A stretch of DNA of 64,000 nucleotides from Marinibacterium anthonyi (GTDB taxonomy: Bacteria; Pseudomonadota; Alphaproteobacteria; Rhodobacterales; Rhodobacteraceae). A program made the position numbers and the translations under genes. The stretch lies in contig CP031588.1 in NCBI GenBank assembly GCA_003217735.2, positions 114,195-178,194 of the forward strand, in the 5' to 3' direction. Each line of letters starts with the position of its first letter. Position 1 is the stretch's first letter. Positions 33,497 through 42,176 of the stretch are shown here, piece by piece. The notes beneath the pieces are model-generated. The model worked only from the letters and a program-made list of their open reading frames with translations, searched no databases and had not been told where the DNA came from.

Positions 33497-34285
33497 TCAG
33501 ACCGACTTGATCGAACCGCCGTCGCAGCGCACCAGGCTGCCGGTGACATAGCTGGCCGGCACCGAGGCGAGAAAGGCCGCGACGGCGGCGAATTCCTCGA
33601 CCGTACCGTAACGTCCGGCGGGGATGGTCGCGCGCGAGGCCGCGCGGACGTCATCCATCGACTGGCCAGAGCGATTGGACGCCGCCGTGTCCAGTTCGTC
33701 CACCCGTTCGGTGTGGATGCGCCCGGGCAGCAGCATGTTCACCGTCACCCCGTCGGCGGCCACGTCGTTGGACATGGATTTCGACCAGCCGACCAGTGCG
33801 GAGCGCAGCGTGTTCGACAGGCCAAGGTTCGGGATCGGCTGGATCACGCCGGACGACGCCACCGTGATCACACGGCCCCAACCCTGTGCGCGCATCGGCC
33901 CGACCAGCTTCTGGGTCAGCTTGATGACGGTCAGAACCATCGGGTCGAACTGCGCCGCCAGCACATCCATATCCGCGTCGACCATTCGGCCCGGGGGCGG
34001 CCCGCCGGTGTTGTTCACCAGGATGTCGACGCCGCCCAGTATGTCCTGCGACGCCGAGACCAGCGCGTCGGCCGCATCCCCGGCGGTCAGGTCCACGGTG
34101 ACGTAATCCGCCTTGCCCGGGCCCTTGGCCGTGATCTCCTCGGCCGCGGCCTTCAGCTTGTCGGTGCTGCGCCCCGAGATCAGCACATGCGCGCCCTCGC
34201 CAGCCAGCGCGGTCGCGATGCCCAGGCCCAGCCCGCGCGACGCGGCCGTCACCAGCGCGCGTTTGCCGCTCAGTCCGAAATCCAT
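33497..34285 (-). CDS. Atypical SDR family oxidoreductase (SxxxR instead of YxxxK)
   Basis: This 262-aa Rossmann protein has the cofactor motif TAASRGLGLG (about residue 13) and NNTGGPPPG. At the place of the catalytic YxxxK it has SNTLRSALVGW, so Tyr and Lys are replaced by Ser and Arg. This variant occurs in a FabG-like subgroup whose activity is uncertain. The ATG at 34285 is backed by AAGGAAC; the frame upstream overlaps the GlcG-like gene and is rejected. It lies 70 bp behind that gene on the same strand. Confidence 0.88.
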   Translation of the reverse strand: MDFGLSGKRALVTAASRGLGLGIATALAGEGAHVLISGRSTDKLKAAAEEITAKGPGKADYVTVDLTAGDAADALVSASQDILGGVDILVNNTGGPPPGRMVDADMDVLAAQFDPMVLTVIKLTQKLVGPMRAQGWGRVITVASSGVIQPIPNLGLSNTLRSALVGWSKSMSNDVAADGVTVNMLLPGRIHTERVDELDTAASNRSGQSMDDVRAASRATIPAGRYGTVEEFAAVAAFLASVPASYVTGSLVRCDGGSIKSV

Positions 34286-34355
34286 GTCTTTGTTCCTTCG
34301 TTCTATATTCCTGGCCGGACATCCGTCCGGCCCTGCGTCTCGTGCGCCGGTCTGC

Positions 34356-34778
34356 CTAGAGCGATGCCAGGAACGCCGCGACCCCGGCTTCGGCGACGTC
34401 ACGATCCTGCGCCGGCGTGCCCGAACTGATGCCGATGCCACCGACGACGTCGCCGTCCACCACCACGGGCAGGCCGCCACCCACCACCATCAGCCGCCCG
34501 CCGATGGCCGAGGCGATGCCATAGGCCGGGGCGCCCGGCTGGCTGGATTCGCCGTATTCGTGGGTCGCCTTCTTGGCGCCCGAGGCCGTGTAGCTCTTGT
34601 CGATGGCGATGGTGATGGATGTCACCTTGCCGCCATCCATACGTTCGAAGGCCACCAGGTTGCCGCCTTCGTCGGTGATGGCGATGCACATCGGCACGCC
34701 GATCCTGGTGGCCTGCGCACGGGCGCCGGCGATGAGGATCGCCGCATCGGCGGAATCCAGTCTCTTGACGGTGATCAC
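34356..34778 (-). CDS. GlcG/HbpS-like protein (DUF336)
   Basis: This 140-aa protein of the GlcG/HbpS family is small and single-domain, with ITDEGGNLVAFERMDG and the C-terminal glycine-rich GGRLMVVGGGLPVVVDGDVVGGIGISSG segment. Family members bind haem, cobalamin-type ligands or act beside glycolate and diol oxidation genes; the precise role is not known. I place the start at GTG 34778 because GGAAAGGAC lies about 10 bp upstream; the frame opens to 34823. It is the first gene of a two-gene unit with the atypical SDR. Confidence 0.82.
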   Translation of the reverse strand: MITVKRLDSADAAILIAGARAQATRIGVPMCIAITDEGGNLVAFERMDGGKVTSITIAIDKSYTASGAKKATHEYGESSQPGAPAYGIASAIGGRLMVVGGGLPVVVDGDVVGGIGISSGTPAQDRDVAEAGVAAFLASL

Positions 34779-34952
34779 TTGTGTCGGTCCTTTCCCAGTC
34801 CGGCGGCGCCGGGGCAGCCGCAACCCGGGGCAGGTTCCGCCAGTCCGGGCGGGAATGTCCAGCCCGGATAGCTGCTTTCGTCAACCTGTAAGTTACATAA
34901 CTCTCATTATTGGAATGCGCCGATCACGGCGGTGCGCGCTACCCTCAAGTGC

Positions 34953-36029
34953 GACTCCCATTAGAAAACAGATGGTTATCTAATGGAGAGAGTCTGCCAT
35001 GGGAGCGGTTTACGCGCAACTGAGCGTCAAGGAACGTGTCCAGATCGAACGCTGGAAGCTGGCAAAGGTCCCTGTTCGGGAGATGGCCCGCGTGCTGCAG
35101 CGCTCGAAAGCCACCATCTATCGCGAGATCAAGCGTAACTGGTTCAGCGATGAGTGCCTGCCGGGTTATGACGGCTACTACGGCGCCGCCGCGCATCAGA
35201 AAGCCGCCAATCGCCGTGCTCGGCAGCGCAAATTGATCCGGCATCCGCAGCTTCGAAATCAGGTCGTTGAGCGCATCAAGAATGGCTGGACCCCCGAGCA
35301 GATCGGCAACCGGTTGATCCACGAAGGCGCGACGCTCCGGGTCTGCCAGGAGACGATCTACCGGTATATCTACTCGCAGGAAGGCATGGCGCAGGAGCTC
35401 TGGTGGTACCTGCCCGAGCACCGCAGGGCTCGCCGTCCGCGCCGAGCCCGAAAGCGCCGCGCGCCAAAATTCGACCGTGATGTCAGTATCCTGTTCCGCC
35501 CGGACGACGTCGCACACCGCAGGGAATTCGGTCACTGGGAAGGCGATTTGATGCTGTTCAAACAATCGCTTGGCCAGACCAACGTGACCTCTCTGGTCGA
35601 ACGCGTCAGCCGCTTCACCGTGCTGCTGAAGAACGCGAACAGGCGCACGAAACCGGTCATTACCAAGATCGTGAAGGCGGTGCGGGATCTGCCCGTGACG
35701 GGCCGGAGGTCCATCACCTTCGACCGCGGCACGGAGTTCGTGTCATGGCCGCACCTGCAGGCTCAGCTCGGAACCCAAACGTGGTTCTGCGACCCCTCCT
35801 CGCCCTGGCAGAAAGGCACTGTCGAGAACACAAACCGGCGGCTCCGCCGCTGGCTTCCAAGGCAGCGTGACGTCGCTGCCATGACAGAGCTCGAGCTGAA
35901 GCAACTCTGCGACCAGCTCAACAACACGCCCCGCAAATGCCTCGGATGGAGAACCCCGGCCGAGGTCTTCCGCGAAAAGATGATGGAGGAAATCGGTCGA
36001 CGCCCCTACCGTCGCAGGTAATGGGAGTC
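34953..36029 (+). mobile_element. IS30 family insertion sequence
   Basis: The element is about 1.08 kb with terminal inverted repeats GACTCCCATTA. The shared stretch is 13 bp, GCGACTCCCATTA, if flanking GC is counted: 34951-34963 and 36019-36031. The GC on both sides can be read as a 2-bp target duplication, which is typical of IS30. One full-length transposase is inside. A hairpin CCATTAGA / TCTAATGG at 34958-34986 lies between the left end and the transposase start and may limit read-through translation. No truncation is seen, so the element could be active. Confidence 0.88.
34999..36021 (+). CDS. IS30 family transposase
   Basis: This 340-aa transposase has an N-terminal helix-turn-helix of IS30 type (REMARVLQRSKATIYREIKRN) and a DDE core. 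The core residues are Asp in HWEGDLM, Asp in TFDRGTEF and Glu in KGTVENTNRRLRRWLPR. All three catalytic residues are present. The reading frame ends inside the right terminal inverted repeat. A GGAGAG is close before the ATG at 34999. Confidence 0.95.
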   Translation: MGAVYAQLSVKERVQIERWKLAKVPVREMARVLQRSKATIYREIKRNWFSDECLPGYDGYYGAAAHQKAANRRARQRKLIRHPQLRNQVVERIKNGWTPEQIGNRLIHEGATLRVCQETIYRYIYSQEGMAQELWWYLPEHRRARRPRRARKRRAPKFDRDVSILFRPDDVAHRREFGHWEGDLMLFKQSLGQTNVTSLVERVSRFTVLLKNANRRTKPVITKIVKAVRDLPVTGRRSITFDRGTEFVSWPHLQAQLGTQTWFCDPSSPWQKGTVENTNRRLRRWLPRQRDVAAMTELELKQLCDQLNNTPRKCLGWRTPAEVFREKMMEEIGRRPYRRR

Positions 36030-36938
36030 GCGCTTCACGTAGCGCACACACAGGTAGGTGTTGAACCAGTCGATCGTGCGGCTCCAGGCCAGTTCGGCCA
36101 TGTCCGGATCGTAACGCGGCGTGGAATCGTTGTGGAACCCGTGGTTGGCGTTCTCGTAGATATAGGCCTCGTAAACCTTGCCATTGGCATCCAGCGCTTC
36201 CTTGTAGGCCGGCCAGCCCGCATTCACCCTGTCGTCCAGGGCGCCGTAATGCAGCAGCACTGGCGCCTGGATCTTCGGCACATCCTGGGCGGCGGGCTGG
36301 CGGCCGTAGAACGGTACCGCCGCGCCCAGTTCGGGATAGGCCACGGCGGCCGCGTTCGCGACACCGCCGCCATAGCAGAAACCGGTAATGCCGACCTTGC
36401 CGGTCACATCGTCATGCGCCATCAGGAATTCGACGGCCGCGAAGAAGTCGTTCATCAGCTTCTCGCCGTCCACCTGCTGCTGCAGCGCGCGGCCTTCTTC
36501 GTCGTTGCCCGGATAGCCGCCCATCGGCGTCAGCCCGTCGGGGGCCAGCGCGATGAAGCCGGCCTTGGCCACGCGGCGCGCCACGTCCTGGATATACGGG
36601 TTCAGGCCCCGGTTCTCGTGCACCACCACCACGCCGGGCGCGGTGTCGACGCCCGCGGGGCGGACCAGATAGGCCCGGATGTCGCCATGGCCGTTGGGCG
36701 AGGGATAAGTGATCCATTCGGCCTTGATCGCGGGATCGTTGAAGCTGACCTGTTCGGCCTGCGCGTAGTCGGGGCTCATCAACCCCAGGATCGCGGCCGC
36801 CGTCAGACCGCCGACGGCGAACTTGCCGGCCCGGTCCAGGAATTCGCGCTTGGTGATGATGCCGTGGGCGTAGAAGTCGTAAAGTTCCAGAAGTTCGGGG
36901 CTGAAATCCCGGGCGGTCATGCGCGGTTGCTGGTTCAT
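36006..36938 (-). CDS. Dienelactone hydrolase family protein, 3' end altered by IS30
   Basis: This 310-aa alpha/beta hydrolase has the DLH triad: Cys in GFCYGGG, Asp in GALDDRV and His in NANHGFHND. The N-terminus has a cytoplasmic-like lead and then a hydrophobic stretch with twin-arginine-like DRAGKFAVGGL, ending DYAQA at about residue 61. This suggests export or membrane anchoring. The last residues (DSHYLRR) come from the IS30 right end. Removing the IS and one GC copy restores an ending KRT followed by a stop, so the insertion hit the final codons and probably left activity intact. Confidence 0.88.
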   Translation of the reverse strand: MNQQPRMTARDFSPELLELYDFYAHGIITKREFLDRAGKFAVGGLTAAAILGLMSPDYAQAEQVSFNDPAIKAEWITYPSPNGHGDIRAYLVRPAGVDTAPGVVVVHENRGLNPYIQDVARRVAKAGFIALAPDGLTPMGGYPGNDEEGRALQQQVDGEKLMNDFFAAVEFLMAHDDVTGKVGITGFCYGGGVANAAAVAYPELGAAVPFYGRQPAAQDVPKIQAPVLLHYGALDDRVNAGWPAYKEALDANGKVYEAYIYENANHGFHNDSTPRYDPDMAELAWSRTIDWFNTYLCVRYVKRDSHYLRR

Positions 36939-36992
36939 CTTTCGTCCTCCTCCTCAGATTGGGCTCAGATCGGGCTCAGATCGGGCCGTCTG

Positions 36993-39900
36993 TCACTCCG
37001 CAGGGGCCGGCGCCGCCTTGGGCGCCGGTTCGGCTGCGGCTTCGGCTTCGGCGTGGCCCTTGCCGAGGCCTTCGATCAGGTAATAGATCACCGGGGTCAC
37101 CAGCAGCGTCAGCACGAAGGCAAAGCTGAGCCCGCCTGTGATCACAAGCCCGATGGCGGTCCGGCTTTCGGCGCCCGCGCCTTCGGCCAGCGCCAGCGGC
37201 ACGGCGCCCAGCACCGTCGCGATCGACGTCATGGTGACGGGCCGCAGCCGGGTCACCGCGCCTTCCAGCGCGGCTTCGCGCAGGGGCATGCCGGCTTCGC
37301 GCAGCTGGTTGGAAAATTCCACCATCAGGATGCCGTTCTTGGCCATCAGCCCGACCAGCAGGACGAATCCCACCTGGCTGAAGATATTCATGCTTTGCCC
37401 CGCCAGCCACAGCGCCAGAACCCCGCCGCCCAGACCCAAGGGCACCGTCAACAGGATCACGAGCGGCGTGCGAAAGCTTTCGAACTGCGCGGCCAGAACC
37501 AGGAAGACGATGGCCAGCGCCATGCCGAAGACCATGTTCATGCCGCCCGATGAGCGGATGAAATCGTCCGCCTGCCCCTTCCAGGCCAGCGAGGTGCCGG
37601 CCGGCAGGTCCGACACCGCCCGTTCGACCCGCTTCATCACCTGCCCCAGGTCCGCGCCCGCGGCCATGTCGGCCTCGATCTGGACGGAATGGATGCGGTT
37701 GTAGCGTTCGATCTCGGGCACTGTGGCGGTGGTTTCGATGGTGGCGATGGATGACAGCGGCACCAGGTCGCCACGGTCGTTGCGCAGCAGGATCGACAGC
37801 AGGTCCTGGGGGCTGTCGCGATCTTCGGGCGCGGCCTGCAGGACCACCGGGTACTGGCGTCCGTTGCTGGTGTATTCGCCCACCGTGCGCGAGGCGACCA
37901 GCATCTGCAGGGTCGACGACACGGTCTGCGCGTCCAGCCCCAGGTCCTGCGCGCGCAGCCGGTCGACGGTCAGCGTCGCGCCCGGCTGGTTCGCGGCATA
38001 GCCGACCTCGACCCCGCTGAGATCGGGATCCTCTTCCAGCACCAGCGCCAGGTCATCCGCCCAGGCCGCCGCCCGTTCGATATCCGGCCCGCCCAGCATG
38101 AACTGTATCCCGCCGCGCCCGCTGCCGATGCCCAGCCCCCCCGAAGGGCGCATCCAGGTCCCGACCTCGGTGATCTCGGCCAGGGGCGCGCGCAGCGAGG
38201 CCATGACCTCTTGCACGGATTGATCGCGATCTTCCCAGGGCACCAGGTTGACGAACATCATGGCGCGGCGCAATTCGCCCCACATGCCGACGATGGTGGT
38301 CACGTTCGACACCAGACCGGCCTCGCGCAGGGTTTCCAGCTTGGCTTCGACCTTGCGGGCGGCGGCGTCGGTGGTGGCCAGGTTCGACCCCTGCGGCGCC
38401 CACATGTAGATGCGGAACTGGCCGCGATCTTCCTGCGGCGTGACCTCCTGCGGCAGGGTCTGGTACAGCGCGACGCTGGCGGCCACGGCGAACGCGGTCA
38501 CCGCCAGCAGGACCTCGGGGCCCTTCAGGCAGCGGCGCAGCGCGGCGCGATAGCCGCGTTCCAGCCAGCCGATCACGTGGTTCACGCCCCGGGTCAGCAG
38601 GTTGGGCTTGTCCTCGCGCGGGAGCAGCATCGCGGCCAGCGCCGGCGACAGGGTCAGCGCGACGAAGCCCGACACCGACACGGCGACCGCCAGCACGATG
38701 CCGAATTCGGCGAACAGCTGGCCGATCTGGCCTTCCATGAAGCTGACCGGCAGGAACACGGCGATCAGCACGGCGGTGGTGGCGATGACGGCAAAGTTCA
38801 CCTGGTTGGCACCCTTGCGCGCGGCCTCCATCCGGCTTTCGCCCATGGCGCGGTGGCGCTGGATGTTCTCCAGCACGACGATCGCGTCATCCACCACAAG
38901 GCCGATGGCCAGGATCATCGCGAACAGCGTCAGGATGTTGATGGAAAAGCCCAGGATCAGCATGACCAGCGTCGCGCCCAGGATCGACACCGGGATCGTC
39001 ACCACCGGCACCAGCGACAGCCGGGCCGAGCCCAGGAACAGGAAGATCACCGCCGTCACCAACCCCACGGCCTCGGCGAAGACATGGGTGACCTCGTTCA
39101 GCGTGGTGCGGATGAACAGCGCCTCGTCGGTGGTGATGGCCAGCGTCATGCCGTCGGGCAACGTGGGACGGATCAGGTCGACCTCGTCCCGGATCGCGTT
39201 CGAGATGGCGACCGTGTTGGCCTGGGCCTGTGGCTGGATCCCAAGGCCCAGCCCGGTCATCCCGTCGGACCGATAAAGGCTTTCGACGCTCGACGGTCCG
39301 GCCTGGATCTGGGCGACGTCGCCCAGCCGCAGCGGGCGCACCCCGTCGTCGCGGATGATCAGGCCGGCGAATTCTTCCGCCGTGGAAAACCGCGTACGCG
39401 CCAGCAACTGCAGCTGGCGCACGCCGGTTTCGATCTCGCCCGCGGGCAGTTCGATGTTGTTGGACGTCAGCGCGGACGAGATATCCGACGTGGTCACCCC
39501 GTGCGCCGCCATCAGGTCGGCATCCAGCCAGATCCGCATCGCCGGAGACCGGTCGCCCCAAAGCGCCGCGTTGGCCACGCCGGGCAGGCGCGACAGGCGG
39601 TCGACGATGTAGCGGTCGGCGTAATCCGACAGCTCCAACGGGGTCATGGTGTCCGACGACAGGCTCAGGCGGACCACCGGGTCGCTCTGGCTGTCGTTCT
39701 TGCGCACCACCGGCGCATCGGCGCCGTCGGGCAGGTTGCGCGCCGCCCGGTCGATCGCCGTGCGCACGTCGTTGGCGGCCCCGTCGATGTCGCGCGAGGG
39801 GTCGAAGATCAGCACCGTGCGCACGCGGCCGCGTTCGCTTTGGGTCGACATGCTTTGCAGGCCGGAAATGCCCGCCAGCGCGCCTTCGATGATGCTGGCC

Positions 39901-40088
39901 ACCTGGCTGTCGATCACGTCGGGTGCGGCGCCGGTATAGTTCACGCTGACGGTGATCCGGGCGGTGTCGGTCTGGGGCAATTCGCGGATCGGCAGGCGGG
40001 TCAGGGCCACGGCGCCGATCAGCACGATCAGCAGGTTCAGCACGGTGGCCAGCACCGGCCGCCGGATGGACATGTCCGGCAGGCTCAT
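36993..40088 (-). CDS. RND efflux pump inner-membrane subunit (AcrB family), second system
   Basis: This 1,031-aa protein has the RND 12-helix layout, with the Asp-Asp pair in GLVVDDAIVVLENI and the Lys in GLMAKNGILMVEFSNQ. It ends with an Ala/Glu/Pro-rich tail (EAEAAAEPAPKAAPAPAE). It overlaps its membrane-fusion partner by 4 bp. This type of pair (MexK/VmeF-like) often pumps drugs or bile-type compounds, but substrates are not evident. No outer-membrane factor or regulator gene is adjacent. Confidence 0.94.
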   Translation of the reverse strand: MSLPDMSIRRPVLATVLNLLIVLIGAVALTRLPIRELPQTDTARITVSVNYTGAAPDVIDSQVASIIEGALAGISGLQSMSTQSERGRVRTVLIFDPSRDIDGAANDVRTAIDRAARNLPDGADAPVVRKNDSQSDPVVRLSLSSDTMTPLELSDYADRYIVDRLSRLPGVANAALWGDRSPAMRIWLDADLMAAHGVTTSDISSALTSNNIELPAGEIETGVRQLQLLARTRFSTAEEFAGLIIRDDGVRPLRLGDVAQIQAGPSSVESLYRSDGMTGLGLGIQPQAQANTVAISNAIRDEVDLIRPTLPDGMTLAITTDEALFIRTTLNEVTHVFAEAVGLVTAVIFLFLGSARLSLVPVVTIPVSILGATLVMLILGFSINILTLFAMILAIGLVVDDAIVVLENIQRHRAMGESRMEAARKGANQVNFAVIATTAVLIAVFLPVSFMEGQIGQLFAEFGIVLAVAVSVSGFVALTLSPALAAMLLPREDKPNLLTRGVNHVIGWLERGYRAALRRCLKGPEVLLAVTAFAVAASVALYQTLPQEVTPQEDRGQFRIYMWAPQGSNLATTDAAARKVEAKLETLREAGLVSNVTTIVGMWGELRRAMMFVNLVPWEDRDQSVQEVMASLRAPLAEITEVGTWMRPSGGLGIGSGRGGIQFMLGGPDIERAAAWADDLALVLEEDPDLSGVEVGYAANQPGATLTVDRLRAQDLGLDAQTVSSTLQMLVASRTVGEYTSNGRQYPVVLQAAPEDRDSPQDLLSILLRNDRGDLVPLSSIATIETTATVPEIERYNRIHSVQIEADMAAGADLGQVMKRVERAVSDLPAGTSLAWKGQADDFIRSSGGMNMVFGMALAIVFLVLAAQFESFRTPLVILLTVPLGLGGGVLALWLAGQSMNIFSQVGFVLLVGLMAKNGILMVEFSNQLREAGMPLREAALEGAVTRLRPVTMTSIATVLGAVPLALAEGAGAESRTAIGLVITGGLSFAFVLTLLVTPVIYYLIEGLGKGHAEAEAAAEPAPKAAPAPAE

Positions 40089-41173
40089 GGCTGGGCCTCG
40101 TCCACCGGGCCGGCGTCTGCGACGGTCACCGCGGTGCCATCGCCCAGCCGGTGCAGGTTGGTCACCACGACCGGCGCGCCTGCGGGCAGGTCTCCGGCGA
40201 TCTCGACCATACCGTCCTGCTGGCTGCCGATCGTCACCTCGATCCGGTGGGCGATCCCGTCCGACACCACGTGCACGAAGGATTGCGCGCCCGCCACCGT
40301 CAGCGCCCGTTCCGGCACCGCCTGCGCCTGACGCTGGCCCAGCACCAGCGACACCCGCATGAACATTCCCGCCGTCAGCCGGCGGTCGTCGTTGGGCACC
40401 TTGGCGCGCAGGGCGATCGATCGCGTGCCCTGGTCGACCCGCGTGTCCATCGCCCGGATCGTGCCGGTAAAGGTCTCGCCCGGATAGGCGGGCGACACCA
40501 GCTGCACCTGCTGGCCCTTCGCCAGCCGCGCCATGAACCGTTCCGGCACGCTGAAGGCGACCTCGACCGCCGACAGGTCGTCCAGCGTGGTGATCTCGGT
40601 CGAACTGTCCACCAGCTGGCCCAGGGAAATGTCGCTCAGGCCGACAACCCCGCCGAACGGTGCCTCAAGTTCCCGGTCCTCGAGCGCATTGATCGCCATG
40701 TCGCGTTCGGCCTGTGACCGCAGCAGAGCGGCGCGGGCCGATTGCAGCGTCGCCTCGGCGGCGCTGCCCAGTTTCTCCAGCCGCGATTGCCGATCATAGG
40801 CGGCCTGCGCCTCGGCCACCGTCGCCTCGGCCGAGGCCAGGGCGGCGCGCGCGGCGGCATCGTCCAGGCGCAGCAGCACGTCGCCCGGTTCCACCCGGTC
40901 GCCGGCCGCAAAGGCGACCTTGACCACCCGGCCGGACGCCGAGGGGCGCAGGGTGACCGATTGCAGCGCCAGGGTGGTGCCGATGGCCTCGACCGTCTCG
41001 GAAAAGGTCAGGGTTTCCGAAGGCTGGGTTTCCACCACCACGGCCCCGTCGCCACCGCGCTGGCCGCCGGAAGACGGTGCCGTCGCCGCCAGCATCCTGC
41101 CCGTGAACTGGAAACCGCCGGCAGCGGCGGCTGCCAGCAGGACAAGTCCCAGCAGGATACGAATGGACTTCAT
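40085..41173 (-). CDS. RND membrane-fusion protein, second system
   Basis: This 362-aa adaptor has one N-terminal membrane/signal segment (residues 5-24), a lipoyl half (VKVAFAAGDRVEPGDVLLRLDD) and coiled-coil helices at about residues 105-165. The second lipoyl half (ELEAPFGGVVGLSDISLGQLV) and a C-terminal beta-barrel follow. No lipobox is seen. The 4-bp overlap with the pump gene shows co-transcription. It is the first gene of this unit, so its promoter should be upstream of 41173. Confidence 0.93.
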   Translation of the reverse strand: MKSIRILLGLVLLAAAAAGGFQFTGRMLAATAPSSGGQRGGDGAVVVETQPSETLTFSETVEAIGTTLALQSVTLRPSASGRVVKVAFAAGDRVEPGDVLLRLDDAAARAALASAEATVAEAQAAYDRQSRLEKLGSAAEATLQSARAALLRSQAERDMAINALEDRELEAPFGGVVGLSDISLGQLVDSSTEITTLDDLSAVEVAFSVPERFMARLAKGQQVQLVSPAYPGETFTGTIRAMDTRVDQGTRSIALRAKVPNDDRRLTAGMFMRVSLVLGQRQAQAVPERALTVAGAQSFVHVVSDGIAHRIEVTIGSQQDGMVEIAGDLPAGAPVVVTNLHRLGDGTAVTVADAGPVDEAQP

Positions 41174-41537
41174 GTCAGGGTCTCCGGGGCGGCTCGGCCT
41201 GGTGGCATCGTGAGGGACGGACGGGGATGGCCCTTCCGTTCAGGATGAACATCACGCTGCGTCGCGGCAATCAACGTTTTTGTGTGGCGTCGGATTCGTG
41301 GCGTGAGAGTAGCGCTCTGACGGGCGTCGGAGAACGATAATTCATCATGTTACGTCACGGATCGGGTCACGCACGCGCGACGCGGGGCCGTCCGGTCATG
41401 CGAAACCGCCCCGATCCCGGAACGGGTCGGGGGTGGCATGAGCGCCTGCAGTGTCAGGGAGGGAATCGATAAATCACGGACCCGCGCGCCCATCCGGGGG
41501 CGTTGCGGTCCGCTGCGCCATCGGCGCGCGGCGCGCC

Positions 41538-41575
41538 GATGTCAGGCCCGATGTCAGGCTGGCCCGATGTCAGGC
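41538..41575. repeat. Short imperfect tandem repeat (GATGTCAGGC units)
   Basis: The unit CCGATGTCAGGC occurs three times with 11-15 bp periods. Similar words recur at about 41,694 and 41,873. The role is unknown. Confidence 0.5.
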
Positions 41576-41621
41576 CGTCAAGGCAACCGGCCGGGCAACC
41601 GCCGGCCAGTGCGTCACGGGA

Positions 41622-41798
41622 TCAACGCGAGGGGGTCAGGACCCGCGACACCTGCAGTCGGACCCAGGCCACCATCTCGGACAAAAGCGCCTCGATGTCA
41701 GGACCCTGCGCGACCGCCATGGGAATGGCGATGGCACGGGCGCGCGGCGCGGCGGTCTTCGACGGCAGGTTTCTGGGCATGTCTTGACGGGGTGTCAT
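41622..41798 (-). CDS. Possible small protein of unknown function (58 aa)
   Basis: The frame begins MTPRQDMPRNLPSK, has an Ala/Arg-rich middle and ends with an amphipathic LLSEMVAWVRLQVSRVL helix. A ribosome-binding site GGAAAGGA lies 8-9 bp before the ATG at 41798, which is the main support. There is no recognisable family. It could be a chance frame in this GC-rich stretch. Confidence 0.3.
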   Translation of the reverse strand: MTPRQDMPRNLPSKTAAPRARAIAIPMAVAQGPDIEALLSEMVAWVRLQVSRVLTPSR

Positions 41799-42176
41799 CG
41801 CAATCGTCCTTTCCGAAGCGGGCAGAGGCCGGATGCGATCCACCGGGGACCACCCTCACGTCACCCTGGCCCGATGTCTCAACGGGTCTGGCGCGTTGAT
41901 TGACGTTAACGCTTACGAGGGGATCTCCCTGTTGATCAAGCTAGGCGCCCGGCGCCGCGATTGCCAGTGCCCGACCCTTATTTCACGTCGACGTGATGCC
42001 GCACCCTCCGCATTTCCCCAGCGAATTCAGGGCGGCGCTGCCTTCGAACCCGGCACGCCGGGCATGGCTTGGGCGGACAGGCCATTCCGGCCCCCGGCCT
42101 GACACCGAAGCTCTGGAACTCCGCCGCGCCGGCCCCTAGGCTCCGCCACAAGACCCCCCCCGGAGGCAAGACCCGC

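Larger units (their letters stand above)
41174..42176. other. One-kilobase region with little coding content
   Basis: Apart from one possible small gene (41622-41798, minus), I see no supported gene here. The overlapping frames on the plus strand are Arg- and Pro-rich products of GC bias. Three near-tandem copies of GATGTCAGGC lie at about 41,538-41,575. Several weak promoter-like AT-rich spots exist at 41,330-41,350 and 41,895-41,940, before the TSUP gene. The composition does not suggest an insertion element. Confidence 0.5.

Noticed and set aside
36945..36960. CCTCCTCCTC upstream of the dienelactone hydrolase as a second cuckoo-type loop
   Set aside because: On the coding strand this is the GAGGAGGAGG ribosome-binding site of the hydrolase and it does not sit in a hairpin.
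41451..41903. 150-aa open frame on the plus strand
   Set aside because: It is composed of Arg/Gly/Pro/His-rich low-complexity sequence with no motif and competes with other frames of the same quality.
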